Assembly (NCBI GenBank): GCA_050732995.1
Contig: JBOHSA010000090.1
Span: forward strand, 1 to 5,022
Source: JBOHSA01 sp050732995
GTDB taxonomy: Bacteria > Gemmatimonadota > Gemmatimonadetes > Gemmatimonadales > GWC2-71-9
DNA length: 5,022 nt
Direction of reading: 5' to 3'
Made by a program: the position numbers and the translations under genes. The notes below the pieces were generated by a model that was not told the DNA's origin, did no database searches, and was given only the letters and a program-made list of their open reading frames with translations. Below are positions 1-5,003 of the stretch, in pieces (position 1 is the first letter of the stretch; each line of letters begins with the position of its first letter).

Positions 1-1
1 G

Positions 2-415
2 GTCGGGACCGCGGCGCCCGCGGCGCCCGCCGCGCCCGCCACGCCCGCGCCTCCGGCCGAGAAGACGCCGGCCGCTGCGCCACCCGAAACCCCGGATCTG
101 GTCGGCTCCTGGACCGCTTACCAACGGCTCGCCGCCGCCGGCATCGGTCCCGCCTCGCTCGAAGCGCTCCTGGCCGGCGCGGAGCATGCGTCCGCGCAGC
201 CGTCACGCGATACTGCTCGTCCGCCCGCTCCCGCCCCGGCGCTGCCCGAGCTGCCGGTGGTCGACATCCGCACGTTGCTCTATCGCGGCGACCAGGCCCT
301 GCGACGGGCCCAGGAGCTTCGGGCGGAAGCGCGGACCGCCTCGGGCGAGCGCCTCCGGGCGCTCATCGACGAAGTCTGCGATCTCGTTGCCCTCGCCCTC
401 GAGCCCGCTCCCTAG
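2..415 (+). CDS. C-terminal part of an unrecognised Ala/Pro-rich protein (5' truncated)
   Basis: Open frame running in from the window edge and ending at TAG 413-415; the start lies outside the window. The visible 137 residues begin with a low-complexity Ala/Pro/Thr linker (about residues 1-33), followed by a short globular-looking piece (DLVGSWTAYQRLAAAGIGP), a second Pro/Ala linker (PPAPAPALPELP), and a charged, probably alpha-helical C-terminal segment containing LLYRGDQALRRAQELRAEAR. Codon use (third positions almost all G/C) supports real coding. Linkers of this kind usually join domains of a multidomain protein, so the missing N-terminal part probably holds the functional domain. The downstream membrane-protein gene starts 27 nt after the stop, which suggests co-transcription. 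I do not recognise the family and assign no function. Confidence 0.75.
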   Translation, partial: VGTAAPAAPAAPATPAPPAEKTPAAAPPETPDLVGSWTAYQRLAAAGIGPASLEALLAGAEHASAQPSRDTARPPAPAPALPELPVVDIRTLLYRGDQALRRAQELRAEARTASGERLRALIDEVCDLVALALEPAP

Positions 416-438
416 GCGCGCGTCCGCCACCCGCTGGA

Positions 439-464
439 GGGGGTGGGGCGGGTGGGGGGGGGGG
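439..464 (+). promoter_or_regulatory. G-quadruplex-forming motif over the ribosome-binding site and start
   Basis: On the coding strand four G runs are separated by single bases: G5 (439-443), T, G4 (445-448), C, G3 (450-452), T, G11 (454-464). Single-base loops are the most stable class of G-quadruplex pattern. The motif overlaps the likely Shine-Dalgarno GGAGG (436-440) and both candidate GTG starts (443 and 452) of the membrane-protein gene. It would be present in the mRNA, so it could limit ribosome access. Formation in the cell is inference, and the length of the G11 run may be affected by sequencing error. Confidence 0.6.
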
Positions 465-1471
465 CCATCGGGCTCGCCGTCACCCTGGCGTTCCTCGCCT
501 GGGTGCTGCACGACGTCCGGCCGGCCGACCTGCTGCTCCACCTCCGGCGTGCCGACCCGCTGAGTCTCATCGCAGCGGTCATCCTGGCCACACTCACGTT
601 CCCACTGCGTACGCTCCGCTGGCAGCTCATTCTCCGCGATGTGGACGGCCGCCGTTTCCCCTGGCGGCCGCTGTGGCGCGCGACGGCCGTGGGGTTCATG
701 GCGAACAACCTGCTCCCGGCGAGGGCGGGAGAAGTCGCGCGGGCCTACGTGGCCGGGCGCCAGGTCTCCGTGCGGTTCACCACCGCGCTCGCGTCCGTGG
801 CCGTGGAGCGCGTGTTCGACGCGCTGGTGCTGATGGGACTGATGGCGCTCGCGATCGCCGCGCCGTCCTTCCCGCGCGCCGCGACCGTGGACGGGAGCCG
901 CGTCACCGCTCTCGCCAGCGGCGTTGCGCTCGTCTTCGGCGCGCTGCTCCTGGTCGCGCTGCTGGTCGTCCACCGACCTGCCCCATGGCTCGCGGTGTTC
1001 GGGCGCATCGCCCGCCGCCTGCTGCCCGCGCGCCTCGCCGACCGGGTGACGCACGCGATTGAGGGACTGGTGGCTGGGCTCACCGTCCTGCGCAGCCCGG
1101 CCCGGTTCGCCGGGGTGGTGGGATGGTCGCTGGTGCTGTGGCTCGTGAGCGCCGCGAGCTACGCCCTCTGCTTCCGGGCCTTTCACATCGACCTTCCTTT
1201 GGAGTCCGCCCTGCTGCTGCAGGGTGTGATCGCGCTAGGCGTGGCGCTGCCTTCTTCGCCGGGGTTCTTCGGGCCGTTCGAGGCGGCCACGCGTGTGACG
1301 CTCGCGCTGTACGGCGTCGGCGCGGACGTGGCCGTGAGTTATGCCGTAGGCTACCACCTCTCGACGTTCGTGCCGATCACCCTGCTCGGCCTGCACGCGC
1401 TGACGCGGCTGCACGTCCGGCTGGCGGACCTGCGCCAGGCGGGCACCGCGCCGGAGGGGAAGCCGGAATGA
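443..1471 (+). CDS. YbhN / LPG-synthase transmembrane-type (flippase-like) membrane protein
   Basis: A 342-residue polytopic inner-membrane protein with several hydrophobic segments, for example about residues 8-22, 40-55, 127-140, 155-175 and 224-240. Signatures of the lysylphosphatidylglycerol synthase TM-region family (YbhN/AglD-like) are visible: R-T-L-R-W at 56-60, NNLLPARAGEVARA at 88-101, VERVFDALVL at 121-130 and ALPSSPGFFGPFEAA near 268-282. Family members act in transfer or flipping of lipids and lipid-linked groups. There is no soluble LPG-synthase C-terminal domain, so aminoacyl-lipid synthesis is unlikely; the substrate cannot be read from sequence. The length is normal for the family. 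The start is uncertain: GTG443 is only 2 nt from GGAGG (436-440), whereas GTG452 has an 11-nt spacer; the next in-frame GTG (503) would remove the first membrane segment. The frame is continuous with the upstream gene across the TAG at 413. The stop overlaps the ispE start (ATGA, 1468-1471), which suggests translational coupling. Confidence 0.85.
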   Translation: MGRVGGGAIGLAVTLAFLAWVLHDVRPADLLLHLRRADPLSLIAAVILATLTFPLRTLRWQLILRDVDGRRFPWRPLWRATAVGFMANNLLPARAGEVARAYVAGRQVSVRFTTALASVAVERVFDALVLMGLMALAIAAPSFPRAATVDGSRVTALASGVALVFGALLLVALLVVHRPAPWLAVFGRIARRLLPARLADRVTHAIEGLVAGLTVLRSPARFAGVVGWSLVLWLVSAASYALCFRAFHIDLPLESALLLQGVIALGVALPSSPGFFGPFEAATRVTLALYGVGADVAVSYAVGYHLSTFVPITLLGLHALTRLHVRLADLRQAGTAPEGKPE

Positions 1472-2385
1472 CGCCGCCCTCCTCCACTCCCCCCGCGCGC
1501 GTCCGCGTCGCGGCGCACGCCAAGGTCAACCTATTTCTCCGGATCCTCGCTCGGGACAGCTCGGGCTATCATCAGATCGAGACCGCGTTCACCTTGCTCG
1601 AGCTGGCGGACGAGCTGGTCGTCGCCCGGACGGAGTCAGGCGTTTCCCTCGCCGTGAGCGGCGCCGCTGCGGATCTCGGGCCCGCGGACGAGAATCTCGC
1701 CGTGCGAGCGGCGCGCGCGGTGCTTGAGGCGACGGGGAACCGGTTCGGCGTCGCCATCGAGCTCGCCAAACGGATTCCGGTGCGCGCCGGCCTGGGTGGT
1801 GGTTCGAGCGACGCGGCGGCGATGCTGCACGCAGTGAACGCGTTGGCGGGGAACGCCGTCCCGCGCCACGAGCTGCTGCATCTCGCCGTCCGGCTCGGCG
1901 CGGACGTCGCGTTCTTGGCGAGCGGGGCTCCCGCGGCGCTGGCCTGGGGGCGCGGCGAGCGACTGTACCGCCTGGCACCCCTGCCCGCCGCGCCCGCGTT
2001 GATCGCAGTGCCGCCGGTGGCGGTCGCGACGCCCGACGCTTACCGCTGGTGGGACGCGATGAACGCCACGCCGACCGCGCGCGGCCCCGTCGTGCTCGAC
2101 GCCGAGGCGCTCGCCAGCTGGGGCAGCGTGGGCCGCCTGGGCGGCAACGACTTCGAGATGCCGGTGTTCGGGAAGCATCCGGTGCTGCGGGCGTTGTACG
2201 AGCGGGTCGCGGGCACCCGGCCCTTGTGGGTGCGCCTCTGCGGCTCGGGCAGCGCCGTCGCTGCCGTCTACAAGTTGGAGCGCGACCGGGACGACGCCGC
2301 CTTGCAACTCGGCGTGCAGCACCACCGCTTGATAAAGACCGCGACCCGGGTAACCGTGGCACCAGGACCTGAGGCTGTAACCTGA
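1468..2385 (+). CDS. ispE: 4-diphosphocytidyl-2-C-methyl-D-erythritol kinase (IspE)
   Basis: A GHMP-family kinase of 305 aa that phosphorylates CDP-methylerythritol at the 2-OH using ATP, the fourth step of the cytosolic MEP pathway to IPP/DMAPP. Visible motifs: the N-terminal AHAKVNLFL with the catalytic-type Lys at 19; GYHQIETAF at 33-41; the glycine-rich ATP loop GLGGGSSDAA at 108-117; LGADVAF with the catalytic-type Asp at 146; and the C-terminal GHMP glycine motif CGSGSAVAAVY beginning at Cys258. The length is slightly above the usual 280-300 aa because of a short Pro-rich N-terminal extension and a C-terminal tail of about 30 residues. ATG1468 is chosen because it overlaps the upstream stop as ATGA and sits just before the first family motif; the open frame continues upstream to 1123, but only as a shadow of the membrane-protein gene. 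An SD-like GGAGGGGA lies at 1453-1460. The tRNA-Gln gene follows after 56 nt, an order I associate with several bacterial genomes. Confidence 0.97.
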   Translation: MTPPSSTPPARVRVAAHAKVNLFLRILARDSSGYHQIETAFTLLELADELVVARTESGVSLAVSGAAADLGPADENLAVRAARAVLEATGNRFGVAIELAKRIPVRAGLGGGSSDAAAMLHAVNALAGNAVPRHELLHLAVRLGADVAFLASGAPAALAWGRGERLYRLAPLPAAPALIAVPPVAVATPDAYRWWDAMNATPTARGPVVLDAEALASWGSVGRLGGNDFEMPVFGKHPVLRALYERVAGTRPLWVRLCGSGSAVAAVYKLERDRDDAALQLGVQHHRLIKTATRVTVAPGPEAVT

Positions 2386-2441
2386 TGCCGGCTCACCGCT
2401 GTGCGTCTGGGCCCCTGTCCCCCTAGATTCCAGCGTTTGAC

Positions 2442-2512
2442 TGGCCCCTCGTCCAATGGCAGGACACCGGACTTTGGATCCGGGAATGAAGGTTCGAATC
2501 CTTCGGGGCCAA
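2442..2512 (+). tRNA. trnQ: tRNA-Gln (anticodon TTG)
   Basis: The complete cloverleaf can be folded by hand. Acceptor stem TGGCCCC (2442-2448) pairs fully with GGGGCCA (2505-2511). D stem is GTCC/GGAC (2451-2454, 2462-2465). Anticodon stem CCGGA/TCCGG (2467-2471, 2479-2483) carries the loop CTTTGGA, giving anticodon TTG at 2474-2476, which reads CAA/CAG. The variable loop is GAAT. The T stem GAAGG/CCTTC (2488-2492, 2500-2504) carries loop TTCGAAT. The discriminator is A2512 and the CCA end is not encoded. It lies 56 nt after ispE, so it may be processed from the same transcript; a TTGAC occurs at 2436-2440, too close to the tRNA to be its own -35. Its 3' end is nearly duplicated at 3429-3448. 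Confidence 0.96.
2491..2510 (+). repeat. Direct repeat copy 1: tRNA-Gln T-arm/acceptor 3' end
   Basis: GGTTCGAATCCTTCGGGGCC lies within tRNA-Gln. It matches 3429-3448 at 18 of 20 positions, with a perfect 14-nt core TCGAATCCTTCGGG (2494-2507 and 3432-3445). A duplicated tRNA 3' segment is the classic footprint of integration at a tRNA attachment site (attL-like). Confidence 0.6.
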
Positions 2513-2533
2513 TGCTCCTCCCACGCACCTCCG

Positions 2534-2545
2534 CCCCCCCCCCCC
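2534..2545. repeat. Poly-C tract (12 C)
   Basis: A homopolymer of 12 C lies about 20 nt after the tRNA-Gln 3' end, outside any supported gene. Homopolymers of this length are unstable both in replication and in sequencing, so the exact length should be treated as uncertain. Confidence 0.8.
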
Positions 2546-2685
2546 TCGACACGGTTCGTGCTCGCCTAAGGGCGTAACTCCATGTTTTCGCGGTCCAATC
2601 CGTGCAAGCGCAAGGGGCATTTGAGGTTATGCCACCCCGTGATGCATGGCACAGCCCGGATCGGGACCCGCCCTGAGCATAGGGT

Positions 2686-2714
2686 ACCCGGGCAGGGGTG
2701 GGGGCACCCCGGGT
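2686..2714 (+). promoter_or_regulatory. GC-rich hairpin in the leader of the beta-domain gene
   Basis: GGGGTG (2695-2700) pairs with CACCCC (2705-2710) around a GGGG loop. ACCC (2686-2689) can continue the pairing with GGGT (2711-2714), leaving GGGCA bulged. There is no T tract after it, so it is not a standard intrinsic terminator. It ends 66 nt before the start codon at 2781 and could be a leader structure affecting mRNA stability or translation. Function is inferred only from position. Confidence 0.4.
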
Positions 2715-2768
2715 GGCACACTGATGTCCCCCGACAATAAGGCAGTCCACTCGTGGTCTGCCAGGCTC

Positions 2769-2773
2769 AGGAG
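2769..2773 (+). promoter_or_regulatory. Ribosome-binding site that fixes the start of the beta-domain gene
   Basis: AGGAG lies 7 nt before ATG2781, a near-ideal arrangement. It decides in favour of this start over the in-frame ATGs at 2646 and 2724, which have no such sequence and would place about 45 or 19 extra residues before the signal peptide. Confidence 0.8.
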
Positions 2774-2780
2774 TCTAACG

Positions 2781-3368
2781 ATGCGTGTCCTCGTGGTACT
2801 GTTCGCCTTGGTCGCCATGCCGCTGGGTGTAATCGTGTCCCAGACCAGCCCCCGGCCGTTTGGTGACCCCAAGAATTGCGGCCAGCACCTGACGAACATT
2901 ACCAGCGCCGGCGAGCACTGGAAACATGCCGTCGAGGTGCCTGCGCACGGCGGGAAGCATGGTGTTATGGACTACCCGTGCCCGACCCCGCAGCCGGAGG
3001 AGCCACCGGCGCCGCCCCCCCCGCCGCCCCCTCCGCCCCCGCCCGCGGGGACGTCAGGCATTGAGGGAAGGGTATACGACCCCACTATCCTGGACAGGCC
3101 TAACGGTCTCGCGAATTGGGTCATCGAGATCAGTGGCCCGGTCACGGCAACGGCCACAACCAACGCCTCGGGGAACTACGTCTTCAGTGGTCTGCCAGCG
3201 GGCACCTACACGATCTGTGAAGTACAGCAGACGGGTTGGAGCCAGGTTTTCCCCCGGAGCGGGACCCAGTGCCCGCCCGGCCTCGGGATCCGGCCCGGGT
3301 ATACGTTCCCCATCGCGGACGCGAACATCGCATCCTTTGTGAATTTTGGGAACGTCGTCACCCCGTAG
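2781..3368 (+). CDS. Secreted protein: Cys/His-rich N-part, poly-Pro linker, SdrD-B/Cna-B-like domain
   Basis: 195 residues. An N-terminal signal peptide (MRVLVVLFALVAMPLGVIVS, weakly charged, cleavage probably near residues 20-23) directs export. Residues 33-67 run from Cys33 to Cys67 and contain five histidines (36, 46, 49, 56, 60). A linker of Glu/Pro follows, with 11 consecutive prolines at 78-88. From residue 92 to the end there is a prealbumin-like beta-sandwich of the SdrD-B/Cna-B/carboxypeptidase-regulatory type: GIEGRVYD, then NASGNYVFSGLPAGTYTICEV at about 128-148, a typical 'G-Y-F-L-P-G-Y' strand pattern. A second Cys pair (146, 164) may form a disulphide. No LPXTG sorting signal or C-terminal membrane anchor is present. 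The family is usually structural or adhesive on the cell surface; the role here is unknown. Codon use is less GC-biased than the neighbours (31/60 GC at 3301-3360), and the gene lies between two copies of the tRNA 3' end, which points to transfer or late acquisition. It has its own RBS and terminator, so it is probably a single-gene transcription unit. Confidence 0.85.
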   Translation: MRVLVVLFALVAMPLGVIVSQTSPRPFGDPKNCGQHLTNITSAGEHWKHAVEVPAHGGKHGVMDYPCPTPQPEEPPAPPPPPPPPPPPAGTSGIEGRVYDPTILDRPNGLANWVIEISGPVTATATTNASGNYVFSGLPAGTYTICEVQQTGWSQVFPRSGTQCPPGLGIRPGYTFPIADANIASFVNFGNVVTP

Positions 3369-3387
3369 GGTGAGGGCGACATCTCTG

Positions 3388-3424
3388 CGAAACGGGCCCC
3401 GGACTGGTACGCCGGGGCCTTTCG
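3388..3424 (+). terminator. Intrinsic terminator of the beta-domain gene
   Basis: A perfect 8-bp GC stem, GGCCCCGG (3395-3402) with CCGGGGCC (3412-3419), has a 9-nt loop and is followed by TTTCG. CGAAA (3388-3392) can pair with TTTCG (3420-3424) past a 2-nt bulge, so the hairpin is A-flanked and T-flanked and might act in both directions. It starts 19 nt after the stop at 3368. The T tract is short (3 T), so efficiency is uncertain. It separates this gene from the 3493-4988 pair. Confidence 0.8.
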
Positions 3425-3428
3425 CTTG

Positions 3429-3448
3429 GGCTCGAATCCTTCGGGACC
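3429..3448 (+). repeat. Direct repeat copy 2: partial tRNA-Gln 3' end
   Basis: GGCTCGAATCCTTCGGGACC differs from the tRNA copy (2491-2510) at only two positions, and the 14-nt core is identical. It is not part of a complete tRNA: no matching 5' acceptor half (GGTCCCG-like) is visible upstream. It fits an attR-like scar or a remnant of a degraded tRNA copy. The spacing between copies is 938 nt. Confidence 0.55.
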
Positions 3449-3454
3449 GGCCGG

Positions 3455-3486
3455 AGTAACATTCCGGGAAGTACATTTCTCCGGGA
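3455..3486 (+). repeat. Imperfect tandem repeat in the promoter/leader of the 114-aa gene
   Basis: Two adjoining units: AGTAACATTCCGGGA (3455-3469) and AGTACATTTCTCCGGGA (3470-3486). They align with one 1-nt gap and one 2-nt gap. The second unit runs into the Shine-Dalgarno GGAGG (3484-3488). It may be an operator or a local duplication; TAACAT (3457-3462) could serve as a -10 element, but no -35 with good spacing is seen. Confidence 0.45.
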
Positions 3487-3492
3487 GGGCCT

Positions 3493-3837
3493 ATGAAACT
3501 CGCCGCCGCCTTCACCGTCTGTTCCGCCGTCGTGCTGCACCCGGCGATGCTGTCCACCCAACAGCCGGGTCCCACCACTCAAGCCGGATCCTACGTCTAC
3601 CAGGGCACCGTCCGCACCGTGGAGACGCGCGCGCGCACCCTCACGGTCGTGACGGGCGTCGGGCTCGCGCTCCAGGTCGTACGTATCCGCCTGGCGCCCG
3701 ACTCGCGCCTCGAGCGCGCGGGCGCCGCGCTCGCGGTGAGCGACCTCAAACCGGGCGACGTGGTGCGGGCGGAGTGCCGGCTGGTCCAGGGCGCGCTGGT
3801 CGCCGAGCGGATCGAAAAGCTCGAGGTGCCGCGATGA
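3493..3837 (+). CDS. Small exported protein, DUF5666-like beta domain
   Basis: 114 residues. An N-terminal segment with Lys2 followed by a hydrophobic stretch (about 3-15) looks like a signal peptide; the cleavage site is not clear (residues 19-24, near LSTQQ). The mature part starts with a polar linker, then YQGTVRTVETRARTLTVVTG (36-55), VVRIRLAPDSRL (62-73), a helix-like DLKPGDVVRAECRL (84-97) and VAERIEKLEV (103-112). This order (G-x-V-x-x-V-x-T, then L-K-x-G-D-x-V, then A-x-x-I) resembles DUF5666/OB-like beta-barrel modules of secreted proteins; the assignment is by eye. The start ATG3493 has GGAGG at 3484-3488 (spacer 4 nt). The stop overlaps the start of the di-haem oxidoreductase gene (ATGA, 3834-3837), so the two are probably translated together and act in the same envelope process. 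No catalytic residues are recognisable; one Cys (95) is in the mature part. Confidence 0.8.
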   Translation: MKLAAAFTVCSAVVLHPAMLSTQQPGPTTQAGSYVYQGTVRTVETRARTLTVVTGVGLALQVVRIRLAPDSRLERAGAALAVSDLKPGDVVRAECRLVQGALVAERIEKLEVPR

Positions 3838-4988
3838 GCCGGCCGTCCGTGCTCGGCGCCCTCGCGGCGCTGACGCTGGCCGGCGCCGCGTGTGAGAAGC
3901 CGCTCAAGCCCGGTGACCCGGTCCGCGGACTGGCGCGGGCCGAGCGCGACCGCTTCGAGCGCGGCCGGCTCGTGTTCGACAGCGTGTTCACCCCGGCTAC
4001 GGGGCTCGGACCATTGTTCAACTCGGTGTCCTGCGGGGAATGCCACGAAGACCCGTCGGCCGGCGGCTTCGGCGACGAAGTCGAGGTCCACGCCGCCGCC
4101 GCGTTCCAGCCGGGCGCCGCCTGCGATCTCCTGGTGGAGCGCGGCGGCCCCGTCTTCCAGCAGGTGGTGACCCCGGCGCTGCGGGAGGCGTTGGGCGTCG
4201 AGCGCGAGGCCGTCCCGGCCGGCGCGACCGAAGCCCGGCGCTCGACTCCCGTCGTCTTCGGGCGCGGGTTGCTCGACGCCGTGCCGGATTCCGTGATCCT
4301 CGCCCTGGCCGACCCCGACGATCGCAACCGCGACGGCATCTCCGGCCGTCCGAATCGCTTTTTCGATGGGCGCCTGGGGCGCTTCGGCCGCAAGGCGCTC
4401 GTGCCCACCCTGCGGGAGTTCAACGACGGCGCCTTCCCGATCGAGCAGGGCGTGACGAATCCCGCGGTCCCTGCGGAGGGGACAATCGGGGGCGCGCCGA
4501 TCCCGCCCGGCGTCGATCCGGCGCCCGATCCCGAGATCGACCAGAACGCGATCGACCTGACCGATGCGTTCGTGCGCGTGCTCGCGCCGCCCACGCCGTT
4601 GCGCGGCGGCCGGGAGGTCCGGACCGGCCGCGCGGTGTTCGACCGCGTCGGCTGCGCCGCCTGTCACGTGCCCACGCTCCGCACCGGCGACTCCCCGGTC
4701 CGCGCGCTCCGGAACCAGCAGGTGGCGGCGTACACCGACCTCCTGCTGCACGACATGGGCGCCGAGCTGGCCGACATCTGTTTCAGCCTCGCGACCCCGT
4801 CCGAGTTCCGCACGGAGCCGCTCATCGGCCTCCGGCTGCTGACGCAGTTTCTGCACGACGGGCGCGCCAAGACGCTCGAGGAGGCGATCGCGCTGCACGG
4901 CGGCGAGGCCGCCGGCGCGCGGGATCGGCTCCAGGCACTCACGCCCGCCGAACAGGCGGCGGTGATCGCCTTCCTGAAGACGCTCTGA
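3834..4988 (+). CDS. Di-haem oxidoreductase, DUF1111 / DHOR family (putative thiol oxidoreductase), probable lipoprotein
   Basis: 384 residues with two c-type haem motifs: CGECH (Cys67, Cys70, His71) in the context FNSVSCGECH, and CAACH (Cys274, Cys277, His278) in VGCAACHVPTLRTG. Other family signatures are GRFGRKALVPTLREFNDGAF from 182, DLLLHDMGAELAD at 302-314, EFRTEPLIGL and LHDGRAKTLEEAIALHGGEA from 340. The N-terminus is a signal peptide ending GAAC, so Cys20 could be lipidated; the -3 residue is Gly rather than the usual Leu, which makes this less certain. The protein should sit in the periplasm with covalently attached haems that require cytochrome c maturation. The family is related to di-haem peroxidases and is called thiol oxidoreductase in databases, but its substrate is not established. 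At 384 aa it is shorter than the common members of about 450-500 aa, and the usual Trp in W-R-T is Phe. ATG3834 overlaps the preceding stop (ATGA); the frame is open further upstream to 3426 only as a shadow. Confidence 0.93.
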   Translation: MSRPSVLGALAALTLAGAACEKPLKPGDPVRGLARAERDRFERGRLVFDSVFTPATGLGPLFNSVSCGECHEDPSAGGFGDEVEVHAAAAFQPGAACDLLVERGGPVFQQVVTPALREALGVEREAVPAGATEARRSTPVVFGRGLLDAVPDSVILALADPDDRNRDGISGRPNRFFDGRLGRFGRKALVPTLREFNDGAFPIEQGVTNPAVPAEGTIGGAPIPPGVDPAPDPEIDQNAIDLTDAFVRVLAPPTPLRGGREVRTGRAVFDRVGCAACHVPTLRTGDSPVRALRNQQVAAYTDLLLHDMGAELADICFSLATPSEFRTEPLIGLRLLTQFLHDGRAKTLEEAIALHGGEAAGARDRLQALTPAEQAAVIAFLKTL

Positions 4989-5003
4989 GGGTTGGCCGGG
5001 TCC

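Larger units (their letters stand above)
2513..2780. other. Non-coding stretch between tRNA-Gln and the secreted beta-domain gene
   Basis: 268 nt with no gene I can support. It holds a 12-C run (2534-2545) and a strong GC-rich hairpin (2686-2714). Part of it is distinctly poorer in GC than the flanks (34/60 at 2581-2640). No intrinsic terminator with a T tract is visible after the tRNA, and no convincing -35/-10 pair is visible before the next gene. The frame of the downstream gene is open back to an ATG at 2646 and contains another ATG at 2724, but neither has a Shine-Dalgarno, and both would bury the signal peptide. Confidence 0.6.

Noticed and set aside
10..60. Repetitive GCGCCC-type sequence at the window start
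   Set aside because: It encodes an Ala/Pro linker in a continuous frame; not a CRISPR or separate DNA repeat.
203..1186. 327-aa open frame on the - strand
   Set aside because: Antisense shadow of the flippase-like gene and the partial upstream gene; composition is Arg/Gly/His/Glu-rich with no domain, as expected from opposite-strand reading of high-GC codons.
1123..1467. Extension of the ispE frame 115 codons upstream
   Set aside because: It overlaps the motif-supported membrane protein in another frame; the ATGA junction and the family N-terminal motif place the start at 1468.
2268..2750. 160-aa open frame on the - strand with GFEPSFPDPKSGVLPL
   Set aside because: That peptide is simply the reverse-complement translation of tRNA-Gln, a known source of spurious protein annotations.
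2646..2780. Longer N-terminus for the beta-domain protein (ATG2646 or ATG2724)
   Set aside because: No Shine-Dalgarno at either site and the signal peptide would be internal; AGGAG before ATG2781 is clear.
3426..3833. Extension of the di-haem oxidoreductase frame 136 codons upstream
   Set aside because: It is a shadow of the 114-aa gene; the signal peptide begins at 3834.
3597..4898. 433-aa open frame on the - strand
   Set aside because: Antisense to the 114-aa gene and the di-haem oxidoreductase, both supported by motifs; the antisense product is low-complexity Arg/Ala/Gly.
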